A stretch of 64,000 bases of DNA from Aequorivita capsosiphonis DSM 23843 (GTDB lineage: Bacteria > Bacteroidota > Bacteroidia > Flavobacteriales > Flavobacteriaceae): assembly GCF_000429125.1 (NCBI RefSeq), contig NZ_AUBG01000016.1, positions 62,001 through 126,000 on the forward strand, in the 5' to 3' direction. How positions within the stretch are numbered: position 1 is the stretch's first letter; every line of letters begins with the position of its first letter. Below, one piece after another: positions 17,838 through 26,073 of this stretch. The notes beneath the pieces are model-generated. The model had not been told where the DNA came from. It saw only the letters and a list, made by a program, of their open reading frames with translations, and searched no databases. Position numbers and translations under genes: made by a program.

Positions 17838-18272
17838 ATGAGCAATGAACTTGTGAAACAGAACAACTGGTTTCAGCGCCACTGGAAATGGATGTTACCA
17901 TTAGTTGTTGTTGGTATTTTGACTGCTACATTATTCGCCTCACTAACCGCAGGACATCTTGGCGATTTTGGAAAAGCTTATGCCGAACCTCAACTATTTA
18001 AAGGTGCTTTGGATCTAGCACAACAAAACAGGGAAGTAACAGAACTCCTCGGCCAACTTGAACCTGTAGGAAATATGGCTATTCTGGAGGGAGATATTGA
18101 ATACACCCACGAAAGTAATCACGTCAACTTATCGGTAAGAGTTACGGGGACGAAAGGTAAAGCGAATATGCAAGTTATTGCTAACCGTATAAATGATAGT
18201 TGGGAATATCAAAAGGTTTCAATCCGTGTTAAAAATCCGCCTGAAAAACGACAAACTATAATGGTCAAATAG
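17838..18272 (+). CDS. Coa1-like cytochrome c oxidase assembly family protein
   Basis: A 144-residue protein with one N-terminal transmembrane helix (about residues 17-38, after WFQRHWKWM) and a C-terminal soluble domain of the Coa1/Tim21 type, exposed to the periplasm. The name is by fold; in Bacteroidota such proteins are small membrane proteins of unproven function. It is monocistronic: a terminator precedes it and the convergent menE gene ends 12 bases after it. Confidence 0.75.
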   Translation: MSNELVKQNNWFQRHWKWMLPLVVVGILTATLFASLTAGHLGDFGKAYAEPQLFKGALDLAQQNREVTELLGQLEPVGNMAILEGDIEYTHESNHVNLSVRVTGTKGKANMQVIANRINDSWEYQKVSIRVKNPPEKRQTIMVK

Positions 18273-18284
18273 ACGCCATTAATC

Positions 18285-19352
18285 TCAGGTATCAAAAATC
18301 CTCTTTAAAACCTCAGCGCGTTTCACTTTTCCGGTTTCTGTATAAACGAATTGTGGCAAAGAGTATATTTTTTTAGGTTTTTCATAAGCTGACAGCGTTT
18401 TAAATACTTCGGAAAATCCTGCTAATGCCACTTGTTCTTCACTTTCAATAATTAAAACCACACGTTCCCCTAAAGCTGTGTCTTCTTCTGAAGCGATAAA
18501 GAACGGCTGACTAATATGTCGGGAAAGTTTTTCTTCCACCGCTTCGGGATGTACTTTTACGCCGCCAGTGTTAATCACATTGTCAATTCTTCCTAAGAAT
18601 TTAAAGGAAGTTGGAGAAATCAGTTCTACTACATCGTTGGTAATTACCGCTTCTTCAGATATTTCCGAAGCGTTTATCTGCAAGCAACCATTTTTTGTCA
18701 ATAAAAAATCAACTTTTGGAAGCGCTGAAAAAATCACGGACTTCTCTTTTCCATTTATAGGCCGCACCGCAATGTGGCTGATGGTCTCCGTCATTCCATA
18801 GGTTGCAAAAACCATAGTTGAAACTTTTTGAAGCTGCTCTTCCAATTTCCACGGCACTACTCCTCCTCCAATAATCAGCTTTTTTACCTTGTGCAAATCA
18901 GACAACGAGTGGAAAACCTGATATGGCACCATAGCGGTGAAATCATAATTTTCGCTAGAATTTTCTAATGGATTTTTTTCAGGAGCACTCGTATGTAAAT
19001 CCCAGCCGGCGATCAGTGCCCTAACCAACATCATTTTCCCCGCGATATATTCTGAAGGCAGACATAATAATGCTTTAGTTCCTTCCCATAAATTAAAATA
19101 AGTTACAGTTGCAAAAGCACTGTTATAGACGTTTTTCTTTTGAAGTTCGATTTCCTTTGGAGTTCCGGTAGATCCGGAAGTTTTTACAATTATAAAATCC
19201 GTGTCATTTAACCATTCTAAGATAAAAGTACCGATGGCAACTTCATCATCTTTGGCGTTTTTAACCAAAACGTTTGCAAATTCCTTTAAGTCTTCCGGGG
19301 AAGAAAAGGCTTTGTTGTTGATCTTAAACTCTGGATGTAATAATGATTCCAC
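18285..19352 (-). CDS. menE: O-succinylbenzoate-CoA ligase
   Basis: A 355-residue adenylate-forming enzyme that makes OSB-CoA in menaquinone synthesis. Seen: the ATP loop TSGSTGTPKEIE (about residue 60), ATYGMTETISH, the hinge LGRIDNVINTGG and the late lysine in TETGKVKRAEV. It is about 100 residues shorter at the N-terminus than proteobacterial MenE, which is the normal form in Bacteroidota. Start is GTG at 19352, 6 bases after the CPBP gene stop. It is the last gene of the men operon. Confidence 0.9.
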   Translation of the reverse strand: MESLLHPEFKINNKAFSSPEDLKEFANVLVKNAKDDEVAIGTFILEWLNDTDFIIVKTSGSTGTPKEIELQKKNVYNSAFATVTYFNLWEGTKALLCLPSEYIAGKMMLVRALIAGWDLHTSAPEKNPLENSSENYDFTAMVPYQVFHSLSDLHKVKKLIIGGGVVPWKLEEQLQKVSTMVFATYGMTETISHIAVRPINGKEKSVIFSALPKVDFLLTKNGCLQINASEISEEAVITNDVVELISPTSFKFLGRIDNVINTGGVKVHPEAVEEKLSRHISQPFFIASEEDTALGERVVLIIESEEQVALAGFSEVFKTLSAYEKPKKIYSLPQFVYTETGKVKRAEVLKRIFDT

Positions 19353-19358
19353 TATTAC

Positions 19359-20345
19359 TTAAAATTTTATATTGTCTTCAAGATTTCCTGTGCCAATGGC
19401 TTCTTGACCTTCTTCAGTTACTGGTGGTTCAACTTTGCCAAATAGTTTTTCTCCCCAGTTTTTCCACTTATAGCGATACGCCATGATTAGTAGAAAAATA
19501 GGATATAAAATCAGAACGGGTGCAATAACATCAAAACCCGCAGAGGGTTCCGAAATATCCTTAAAAATAGAATGGGTTTTAAATACCGTCCAATCTGCTG
19601 TTACCAAAACTGCAGTGATGAGGTTATTTCCTGCGTGAAAACCAAGCGCCAGTTCCATTCCTTCGTCCATCAGCGTCATAATTCCCAAGAAGAAACCTGT
19701 TCCGATGTAATATATCATTATAATATTCCCAAATTTATCAACTTCGGGATTTGCCAAGTGAAGTCCACCAAACACAACCGAGGTAATAATTAAAGGCAAC
19801 CATCTGTTTTTTGCCAAAACTCCTATTCCCTGCATTAAATACCCTCGAAAAAGATATTCCTCAAAACTAGTTTGCAGCGGAATCATGATTATTGCAATGG
19901 CAGCGAGAATAATGAATGGAACTAACTCAAATTGTAGCACATAATTTCCGGGGTTGTTATAATAATCTAGAAGTGTAACCACCACCATGGTGATGCTTAT
20001 AAGTCCAAATGAAAAAAATACACGTCCCCAATCCGTTTTTTTCCGTGAGGTGGTCAATTCTACAAAGCGCTGTTTATGAAGAAAACGTACTACCAGATAT
20101 ACCGCCAACAAACCGACCGCAAAACTGAACAACATCAAGAACAAGGTGAGGTTTGAGTCTAAAACCGTCATCAACACACTTTGGTCTTGCAGGGTTTCTA
20201 TGTCTCCACCATCTGTAAAAACTTTAAGAGCAACTGCTACAATCAACGGAATTGTACCAATCTGGCTGGCAATAAAAATAATGATAAAACCTACCAGATA
20301 ACGCCACCACTCGTGAAGGGATTTAAAAGCTTGTTGAATATACAT
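19359..20345 (-). CDS. CPBP-family intramembrane glutamic protease
   Basis: A 328-residue polytopic membrane protein with about eight transmembrane segments. The Abi/CAAX-protease signature is present: EEYLFRG (EExxxR type), then a second motif GGLHLANPE with its histidine, and HAGNN. Family members cleave within the membrane; here the substrate is unknown. It lies between menC and menE, a placement common in Flavobacteriia, which may reflect only operon co-inheritance. Confidence 0.88.
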   Translation of the reverse strand: MYIQQAFKSLHEWWRYLVGFIIIFIASQIGTIPLIVAVALKVFTDGGDIETLQDQSVLMTVLDSNLTLFLMLFSFAVGLLAVYLVVRFLHKQRFVELTTSRKKTDWGRVFFSFGLISITMVVVTLLDYYNNPGNYVLQFELVPFIILAAIAIIMIPLQTSFEEYLFRGYLMQGIGVLAKNRWLPLIITSVVFGGLHLANPEVDKFGNIIMIYYIGTGFFLGIMTLMDEGMELALGFHAGNNLITAVLVTADWTVFKTHSIFKDISEPSAGFDVIAPVLILYPIFLLIMAYRYKWKNWGEKLFGKVEPPVTEEGQEAIGTGNLEDNIKF

Positions 20346-20350
20346 GTTTA

Positions 20351-20389
20351 GATGTTAGATATGAGATGTTAGACGTGAGACGTGAGATT
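20351..20389. repeat. GATGTTAGA/CGTGAGA word repeat
   Basis: Imperfect tandem words GATGTTAGATATGA, GATGTTAGACGTGA and GACGTGA fill most of the 55-base gap between the CPBP gene and menC. Confidence 0.6.
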
Positions 20390-20400
20390 TATATTACAAT

Positions 20401-21435
20401 TTAAAATTGAAAATCCCAATTCCCGAATGGCTCGTAATGTAGCGCTCCGTTTGAAACTTCCAGCGGACTTTCAATATTATTGGTGTAAAGGCTGCCCGTA
20501 CCTAAACCTTGTGGCAATTTACTGTTTTTTGTGAAAGTATATTGCGAAATAGCATTCAAACCAACATTGCTTTCCAAAGCCGAAGTGATCCACCAACCTG
20601 CATTGTACTTTTCTGCAAGTGCTATCCAAGCGTCACTTCCGCGAAAACCACCGATCAATGAAGGTTTTAGTATGATATATTGCGGTTTTATCGTATTGAT
20701 CAGTTTTACTTTTTCTTCTTCTGGAAAAATTCCAATTAGCTCTTCGTCTAATGCAATAGGTAAAGGTGTTTCTTCACAAAGTCGCGCCATTTCCTGCCAT
20801 TGTCCCTGTTTGATGGGCTGTTCTATGGAATGTAATTCCAAATCTGAAAGGACTTTTAGTTTTTCCAAAGCTTCTTTTGGTGAAAAAGCGCCGTTCGCAT
20901 CCACTCGCAATTCCACTTCAGAAGCGGAAAACTCTTTCCGAATGGATTTCAAAAGTTCCAATTCAGTTTTAAAATCGATAGCGCCAATTTTCATTTTTAT
21001 ACAGCTGAAACCTTGCTTTAGTTTTTCAGAAATCTGCTCCTTCATAAAGGATTTATCACCCATCCAAACCAATCCGTTTATCGGAATCGCTTTTTCGCCT
21101 TGCGTAAATTCCGACGGAAATAAAACAAAGGGGTTATGTGAATTAAGCGATTTAAAAGCAGTTTCGAGTCCAAATTGTATCGAAGGAAATTCGGTTAGTG
21201 CTTCGTAAAGTTTTTCTTCACCTAAAGAAATATTTTCGCAAACCCATTGCAGCTTCTCTTCATAATCTGGTCTATCGTCAATACTCAAACCTCGCAACAG
21301 GCCGCACTCGCCTACTCCGAAACCTTCTTCGGTTTTAAGGATTAGAAAATAAGTTTCCTTAATATTCATAACGCCTCGGGAAGTTCCGCTGGGACGTTTG
21401 AAGTTTAGGATGTGCTTTTTAAATTCAGCTTTCAT
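20401..21435 (-). CDS. menC: o-Succinylbenzoate synthase
   Basis: A 344-residue enolase-superfamily enzyme that dehydrates SHCHC to o-succinylbenzoate. The catalytic set is visible: the KMKIG lysine pair, then the metal ligands in RVDANGAF, SIEQPI and ALDEELIG, and the second lysine in IILKPSLIGG. Context in the men operon fixes the substrate. It lies upstream of the CPBP gene and menE. Confidence 0.93.
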   Translation of the reverse strand: MKAEFKKHILNFKRPSGTSRGVMNIKETYFLILKTEEGFGVGECGLLRGLSIDDRPDYEEKLQWVCENISLGEEKLYEALTEFPSIQFGLETAFKSLNSHNPFVLFPSEFTQGEKAIPINGLVWMGDKSFMKEQISEKLKQGFSCIKMKIGAIDFKTELELLKSIRKEFSASEVELRVDANGAFSPKEALEKLKVLSDLELHSIEQPIKQGQWQEMARLCEETPLPIALDEELIGIFPEEEKVKLINTIKPQYIILKPSLIGGFRGSDAWIALAEKYNAGWWITSALESNVGLNAISQYTFTKNSKLPQGLGTGSLYTNNIESPLEVSNGALHYEPFGNWDFQF

Positions 21436-21436
21436 T

Positions 21437-21509
21437 TTTCTCTCGCAAAGGCGCGAAGACGCAAAGAAGTTTCACCAAAAGACTTGGCGGCTCTGCGTCT
21501 TGGCGTGCC
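21437..21509. repeat. Imperfect palindromic CGCAAAG/CTTTGCG intergenic element
   Basis: The 78-base gap between menC and the UPF0173 gene is almost wholly CTCGCAAAGGCGCGAAGACG... on one side and ...GCGTCTTGGCGTGCC on the other, an imperfect inverted pair. Elements of this wording are common between genes in Bacteroidota and Cyanobacteria; the role is not known to me. Confidence 0.6.
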
Positions 21510-21513
21510 AATT

Positions 21514-22194
21514 TTATAGTTCAATAGATTCCCCGATTTCAAAAAGCATCAAGTCTTTTCCAGCTTCGTAGAATTTCCGTTTAGCTTCTTTGTGATCTAT
21601 TTCAATATAGCCGAAAGTATCATAATGCACCCCCATAACTTTATCACATTCCACAAAATCGCTGGCAATGATTGCGTCCTCGATCCCCATCGTGAAGTTA
21701 TCGCCTATAGGAAGAATTGCCAAATCCAATTTTGTGCGAAGTGGGATTAGCTTCATATCCATCGTCAATGCAGTATCTCCAGCAATGTAGATGTTTTTAT
21801 GCTCTCCTTCAATAACAAATCCGCCCGGTTGTCCGCCGTAGCTACCATCAGCAAATGAACTTGTATGTATTGCATTTACGAATTTCACTTTACCAAATTC
21901 AAACTTCCAGCTTCCGCCGTGATTCATTGGGTGTACTTCAATGCCTTTTGCTTCGTAATGATTGGCTATTTCAAAATTGCTCACAATTACAGCTCCTGTA
22001 TTTTTGGCTATCGTTTCGGCATCTAAGGTATGATCTTGATGCGCGTGAGTTAACAGAATATAATCAGCTTTTAACTCGTTGATGTCTATTTTATCTTTTG
22101 CCAGATCATTTCCAGTTATAAATGGATCCACTAAAAGGTGTTTCCCTTTAATTTCAATACCTAGACAGTTTTGTCCGTAGAATGTAATTTTCAT
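21514..22194 (-). CDS. Metal-dependent hydrolase, UPF0173 (MBL fold)
   Basis: A 226-residue metallo-beta-lactamase-fold hydrolase with LTHAHQDHTLDA at about 48-59, the complete HxHxDH motif, followed by AGDTALTMDMKL and GVHYDTFG. UPF0173 members have no agreed substrate. It lies in the men operon between menC and the yoeB toxin gene; the same neighbourhood is seen in other Flavobacteriia, which may point to a role around quinone or CoA-ester metabolism. Confidence 0.88.
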   Translation of the reverse strand: MKITFYGQNCLGIEIKGKHLLVDPFITGNDLAKDKIDINELKADYILLTHAHQDHTLDAETIAKNTGAVIVSNFEIANHYEAKGIEVHPMNHGGSWKFEFGKVKFVNAIHTSSFADGSYGGQPGGFVIEGEHKNIYIAGDTALTMDMKLIPLRTKLDLAILPIGDNFTMGIEDAIIASDFVECDKVMGVHYDTFGYIEIDHKEAKRKFYEAGKDLMLFEIGESIEL

Positions 22195-22227
22195 AATTTT
22201 ATTTTTTTCTTAAACGCACTCCATTGT

Positions 22228-22491
22228 TTAATAATGAAACCTCATTGAAATAATAACAATTTTTTCTTCCTCCAAATTTACAGAATACACCAATCTATGT
22301 TCTTGTGTTATTCTTCTGCTCCAAAATCCGCTCAAGTTTTCCTTAAGTTGTTCAGGTTTTCCAATTCCCTTAAAAGAGTCAACAAGAATAGCTTCCAGTA
22401 AAAGACTTATTCTCTTTTGAATTTTTACATCGCCAGATTCCTTCCAAAAATTCCTTTCCTTTAAAGCTCTTTCGGTATAAACTATTTCCAA
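22228..22491 (-). CDS. yoeB: Txe/YoeB family toxin (mRNA interferase)
   Basis: An 87-residue RelE-fold toxin of the YoeB type. The catalytic residues of E. coli YoeB have counterparts: E48 (KPEQL), R66 (EHRLVY) and the C-terminal H86-Y87 (RFHY). It would cut mRNA in the ribosomal A site when freed from YefM. Start is TTG at 22491, ten bases inside the yefM end, so its translation is coupled to the antitoxin. Full length and no lesion, so probably functional. Confidence 0.92.
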   Translation of the reverse strand: MEIVYTERALKERNFWKESGDVKIQKRISLLLEAILVDSFKGIGKPEQLKENLSGFWSRRITQEHRLVYSVNLEEEKIVIISMRFHY

Positions 22492-22745
22492 AGGTTTTCA
22501 GTTTTGATGGCAAGGGTTTTCCCGCTTTTCATCTCGGCTATTGAAGCTTCCAAGTTTTTCCGATTTGCTTTAGTAGAAAGAAGGTATAAGGTTTCCTTCC
22601 ACGAATTGTATTCAGACATAGAAACCATAACAACATCTTCCTGCCCAGAGCGATGAACAATCAAGGTTTGTTTATCTTCCGAAACTTTATCGAGTTTCTC
22701 TTTTAAGTTTTTTCTTAAATCGGTGGCGTTTGTAGTTTCCATCAC
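22482..22745 (-). CDS. yefM: Phd/YefM family antitoxin
   Basis: An 87-residue antitoxin: N-terminal DNA-binding fold with ATDLRKNLKEKLDKV and the typical VHRSGQEDVVMVSMSEYNS segment, then a C-terminal helix that wraps the toxin. It overlaps yoeB by ten bases. It should repress its own promoter together with YoeB; a candidate operator-promoter lies directly upstream (22763-22793). The pair is inserted between menA and the UPF0173 gene in the same orientation. Confidence 0.92.
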   Translation of the reverse strand: MMETTNATDLRKNLKEKLDKVSEDKQTLIVHRSGQEDVVMVSMSEYNSWKETLYLLSTKANRKNLEASIAEMKSGKTLAIKTENLWK

Positions 22746-22762
22746 TTTTTAATTACTATTTA

Positions 22763-22793
22763 CAAACGTACGCTATAATGTACTTTTTTACAA
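22763..22793 (-). promoter_or_regulatory. Candidate yefM-yoeB promoter and operator
   Basis: On the minus strand TTG (22793-22791), 20 bases, then TACGTTTG (22770-22763), a full match to the Bacteroidota -7 box TAnnTTTG. Two GTAC cores at 22768-22771 and 22780-22783 lie 12 bases apart within it; E. coli YefM binds TGTACA cores, so these are natural operator candidates. Confidence 0.55.
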
Positions 22794-22798
22794 GGAAT

Positions 22799-23701
22799 TT
22801 AAACCATTTGAGAAATAAAAAACAATACCGAAAACAAAAATGTACTAAGCGCAACTTTCTTTAATTCGGGATCTAAAAGTGGAGGCGAAGTATTTTTCTT
22901 TACCTTTTTCAAATGAATAAATAAGGGGATAAAAGCCAACAAGGGTAAATATTGAAACAAGGTTGCTTCTCTTAGGATAAAGTAAACTAAAGCACAAATA
23001 AAAGCTCCGATTATTAGAAAATAGTGATATGTTTTTACTTTAGCTCCACCCAGTAAAACGGCAAGTGTGTTTTTATTTACATTGGCGTCTGCCAATCGAT
23101 CTCGCATATTGTTTAGGTTTAAAACTGCCGTACTCAAAAGACCGATTACAATTGCCGGCAGCAAAATAAACCCATTTAGATTTTTGGTAAATAAAAAATA
23201 GCAGCCCAAAACGCCTAGCAGCCCAAAAAACACAAAGACAAAAACATCGCCCAATGCTCGATATCCGTAGGCGGTTTTACCCACGGTATATGTTATGGCA
23301 GCTACAATTGCAGCTATTCCCAAAATAAAAAAGATAGTGGAATGCAGGAAATTTTTTCCTTCAAAGGCAACGTAGATCAGCAAACACGCGATGATTAAAG
23401 TAATGACGGAAGTAATAACTATTCCAATCTTCAAATCTTGTGCTGAAAGCACCCCGCTCTGCATGGCCCGCATTGGCCCTACTCGCTCGTGATTGTCCGT
23501 TCCCTTGACTCCATCGCCATAATCATTGGCAAAATTGGAGAGAATCTGAAAACCTAAAGTAGTTGCTAATGCAAGTAAGAAAATACTTAAGGAAAACAAG
23601 TCTGACTCTTTAGCCACCGCTCCCGCCGTAATAATTCCAGAAATTGATAATGGCAAAGTGCGCAATCTAGCGGCAGAAACCCAAGCCTTTAGTTTTGTCA
23701 T
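22799..23701 (-). CDS. menA: 1,4-Dihydroxy-2-naphthoate polyprenyltransferase
   Basis: A 300-residue UbiA-family membrane enzyme with about nine transmembrane helices that attaches the polyprenyl chain to DHNA, giving demethylmenaquinone. The two aspartate-rich motifs are present: NDYGDGVKGTDN in the first half and NNMRDRLADA in the second. First gene of the local men operon; the region upstream is 129 bases to the divergent DoxX gene. Confidence 0.94.
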   Translation of the reverse strand: MTKLKAWVSAARLRTLPLSISGIITAGAVAKESDLFSLSIFLLALATTLGFQILSNFANDYGDGVKGTDNHERVGPMRAMQSGVLSAQDLKIGIVITSVITLIIACLLIYVAFEGKNFLHSTIFFILGIAAIVAAITYTVGKTAYGYRALGDVFVFVFFGLLGVLGCYFLFTKNLNGFILLPAIVIGLLSTAVLNLNNMRDRLADANVNKNTLAVLLGGAKVKTYHYFLIIGAFICALVYFILREATLFQYLPLLAFIPLFIHLKKVKKNTSPPLLDPELKKVALSTFLFSVLFFISQMV

Positions 23702-23830
23702 TCCTATTTTCGTTTATCGCGACAAAAATACATTTTAAATAGTGGTGTTCCAATTTTTTAGAAAATGGATATGGCTGCTGATATCAAATGTTTATTATCT
23801 TCGCTTTTTTGAAATTTTAAAATTTAAAAG

Positions 23831-24208
23831 ATGAAAAACTCAAACACTTATAATATAGCATTGCTGTTTCTACGGGTAGGTTTTAGCGGAATGTTACTCA
23901 CGCACGGAATTCCGAAACTAATGAAACTAGTTTCTGGCGACTTTTCCTTTGCCGACCCAATAGGAATTGGCGCTCCTGCATCACTGATTATAGCTGTGCT
24001 TTGCGAAGTACTTTTCCCAATTCTAATAATTGTAGGTTATAAAACTCGATTAGCCTCCATACCTGTGATTGCAACGATGCTGATTGCAGTGTTTGTGCAT
24101 CATGCCAACGATATTTTAGGAGTCAAAGAAAAGGCAGTTCTATTTGCAATTGGGTTTATTACAATTGCACTTTTGGGAGCTGGAAGGTATTCTGTTGATA
24201 AAAAATAA
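23831..24208 (+). CDS. DoxX family membrane protein
   Basis: A 125-residue protein with four predicted transmembrane segments and the DoxX opening ALLFLRVGFSGMLLTHGIPKL. DoxX-like proteins are linked to redox and thiol stress in other bacteria, without an agreed reaction. It is a single gene, divergent from menA and convergent with holA. Confidence 0.88.
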   Translation: MKNSNTYNIALLFLRVGFSGMLLTHGIPKLMKLVSGDFSFADPIGIGAPASLIIAVLCEVLFPILIIVGYKTRLASIPVIATMLIAVFVHHANDILGVKEKAVLFAIGFITIALLGAGRYSVDKK

Positions 24209-24316
24209 ACAGAAGAAATCGAAGCTTAGAAAGAAAAAGGCTATTCGGGAGTTTAGTATTTAAGTTTAGTGTTTAAATTATACCTATTCACCTGCGCTTC
24301 AGAATAAAGCAGAATC

Positions 24317-25321
24317 TCAATTAAAAATCCTTACCAATAATTCTTTTAATAAATCGCCTTGTGAGAGATTTGCAGCACCAACGCCTTTGCTTTTCATATC
24401 AACTTCACGAATTGCGGCTATTATGGCACTTACTTTTTTCATTGGATAATTACGCGCCGCGGTTTGATAATCCTTAATAAAAAACGGATGAACCCCTAAA
24501 GCTTTTGAGGCATCGCCTTTATTAGAAAGGGCGTGATATTTTAGCAATTTTGAAAAGAAACTGTAAAGTAAGGCCACAGTCACAACTATAGGATTGTTTT
24601 TCGGGTTTTGTGAAAAATATTGGATGATGGCAAAAGCCTTTTTCACATCCTTTGCTCCTATAGCATTCTGAAGCTCAAAATTATTAAAGTCCTTACTGAT
24701 ACCTATGTTCTCTTCAATAACTTGAGGCGTAATCTGTTGACCAGGTTTTAGAATGAGCTGCAGTTTTTCAAGTTCATTGTTCACTTTGCTGAGATCATTC
24801 CCCAGAAATTCCACCAACATTTGCGCTCCTTTTGGCGTGATGGTATAACCTTTTCCTGCTAACACGCGCTTAATCCAATCTGGCACTTGATTTTCGTAAA
24901 GTTTTTTACTTTCGAAAACTACTCCAGTTTCGGCTATAGCTTTAGCCAACTTCTTACGTTTATCAAGCGTCTTGTATTTGTAGCAAACAACTAAAATAGT
25001 AGTGGGTTGCGGATTCTTGGCGTAGCTGACCAGATTTTCAATAGTTCTGGAAAGATCCTGAGCCTCCTTTACAATAACCACTTGTTTTTCGGCCATCATC
25101 GGGTAACGCTTGGCATTGCTGATAATATCCTCAACCGAAACATCACGACCATAAAGCACCATTTGGTTAAAACCTTTTTCTTCTTCGGACAACACATTCT
25201 CCTCAATATATTTGGAAATACCATCAATATAATACGGCTCCTCGCCCATCAAAAAATAAATGGGCTTTGTTTTTCCGTTCTTAATATCGGTTATGATGGA
25301 TTTTACTTTGTCTAAAGGCAT
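24317..25321 (-). CDS. holA: DNA polymerase III subunit delta
   Basis: A 334-residue clamp-loader delta subunit. Recognised from the opening KPIYFLMGEEPYYID, the VIVKEAQDL and LVVCYKYKTLDKRKKL segments, the FGNDLSK-like helix (LVEFLGNDLSKVNNELEK) and the C-terminal collar helices. It opens the beta sliding clamp. Normal length. Divergent from the HsdR_N-like gene across 120 bases that contain the duplicated word TTATTTGGAATT. Confidence 0.93.
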   Translation of the reverse strand: MPLDKVKSIITDIKNGKTKPIYFLMGEEPYYIDGISKYIEENVLSEEEKGFNQMVLYGRDVSVEDIISNAKRYPMMAEKQVVIVKEAQDLSRTIENLVSYAKNPQPTTILVVCYKYKTLDKRKKLAKAIAETGVVFESKKLYENQVPDWIKRVLAGKGYTITPKGAQMLVEFLGNDLSKVNNELEKLQLILKPGQQITPQVIEENIGISKDFNNFELQNAIGAKDVKKAFAIIQYFSQNPKNNPIVVTVALLYSFFSKLLKYHALSNKGDASKALGVHPFFIKDYQTAARNYPMKKVSAIIAAIREVDMKSKGVGAANLSQGDLLKELLVRIFN

Positions 25322-25441
25322 GAAAGAGTTTAGAGTGTTAGAAGTCGATGAGTTGAGTAGTCTAGTTTATTGAGTTTTGAATTTTGTTATTTATTTGGAA
25401 TTAGGTAATTGTTATTTGGAATTTTCACACATATTTGCGCT

Positions 25442-25885
25442 ATGCAGAAACTCAATTTTCCCGAATATTCATTCCGCTTCAAAAATAGCGAAAATAAAAC
25501 GTTGATTTTTGATGAAATCAGAAAAAAATTCGTGGTTCTCACGCCAGAAGAATGGGTGCGGCTGCATACGGTTCGATTTCTTCTAAATGAAAAAAAATAT
25601 CCTAAAAGCCTTATAAATGTTGAAAAACAGTTAAAGTTAAACAACACTACAAAAAGATATGACATCGTAGTTTTTAATAGCGACGGCAGCATTTTCTTGA
25701 TTGTGGAGTGTAAAGCTCCATCAATTAAAATCTCCCAAGTTACTTTCGATCAAATTGCCAGATATAACCTCGCCTTGGAAAGTGAGTTTCTAATGGTTAC
25801 AAACGGATTGGAGCATTATTACTGCCAAATGGATTTTGAGAATGAACGCTACAATTTTCTAAAAGAAATTCCCAACTATAAATAG
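25442..25885 (+). CDS. HsdR N-terminal-like (PD-(D/E)XK) stand-alone protein
   Basis: A 147-residue protein from the ATG at 25442 (MQKLNFPEYSF); a TTG-type extension to 25409 exists but has no support. The nuclease-like core is RYDIVVFN...IVECKAPS, giving the D-x(n)-ExK set of restriction-type nucleases. I know this as the HSDR_N_2 domain, found alone beside holA in many Flavobacteriia, without methylase or specificity subunits. The activity and target are unknown; with no modification partner it is unlikely to be a classical restriction enzyme. Confidence 0.85.
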   Translation: MQKLNFPEYSFRFKNSENKTLIFDEIRKKFVVLTPEEWVRLHTVRFLLNEKKYPKSLINVEKQLKLNNTTKRYDIVVFNSDGSIFLIVECKAPSIKISQVTFDQIARYNLALESEFLMVTNGLEHYYCQMDFENERYNFLKEIPNYK

Positions 25886-26049
25886 GGCTTCGGTACAAAT
25901 TTATGGAATTACATTTTTTTCGTTTCATTTAAATCACTCAGCCACCTTAAACTATTCAGAAAATCAAAATTGTAAATATAATTCAGCATCTAAGGTTGCT
26001 GAGTGAATTTATGCTTGCCAAGCAAAGCATAAATTTCTATCGAAGCACC
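25885..26049. repeat. Structured inverted-repeat element
   Basis: Outer arms 25885-25906 and 26028-26049 (GGGCTTCGGTAC... against the complement of ...TATCGAAGCACC) pair with a few mismatches. Inner arms 25935-25949 and 25991-26005 pair over 15 bases with one mismatch (CACTCAGCcACCTTA). A third hairpin AATTTATGCTT/AAGCATAAATT at 26006-26034 overlaps the right outer arm, so the two folds are mutually exclusive. The element fills the gap between two genes. Confidence 0.6.
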
Positions 26050-26068
26050 AACTTTTTAACTAAATTTG
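26034..26068 (+). promoter_or_regulatory. Candidate promoter of the glycosyltransferase gene
   Basis: TTTC at 26034-26037, 23 bases, then TAAATTTG at 26061-26068, matching TAnnTTTG. It ends five bases before the GTG start at 26074, so the transcript would be almost leaderless. Confidence 0.45.
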
Positions 26069-26073
26069 TCCCA

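Noticed and set aside
20531..21208. 225-codon + strand open frame within menC
   Set aside because: Antisense to menC catalytic motifs; low-complexity Ser-rich translation is typical of a shadow.
25442..25885. Restriction-modification or defence system
   Set aside because: Only a stand-alone HsdR_N-like domain next to holA; no methylase, specificity or helicase part is near, and the placement is a housekeeping one.
25996..26073. Upstream extension of the glycosyltransferase
   Set aside because: It runs through an inverted-repeat element and a promoter-like box, while GT2 proteins begin close to VKVAVVILNWNG.
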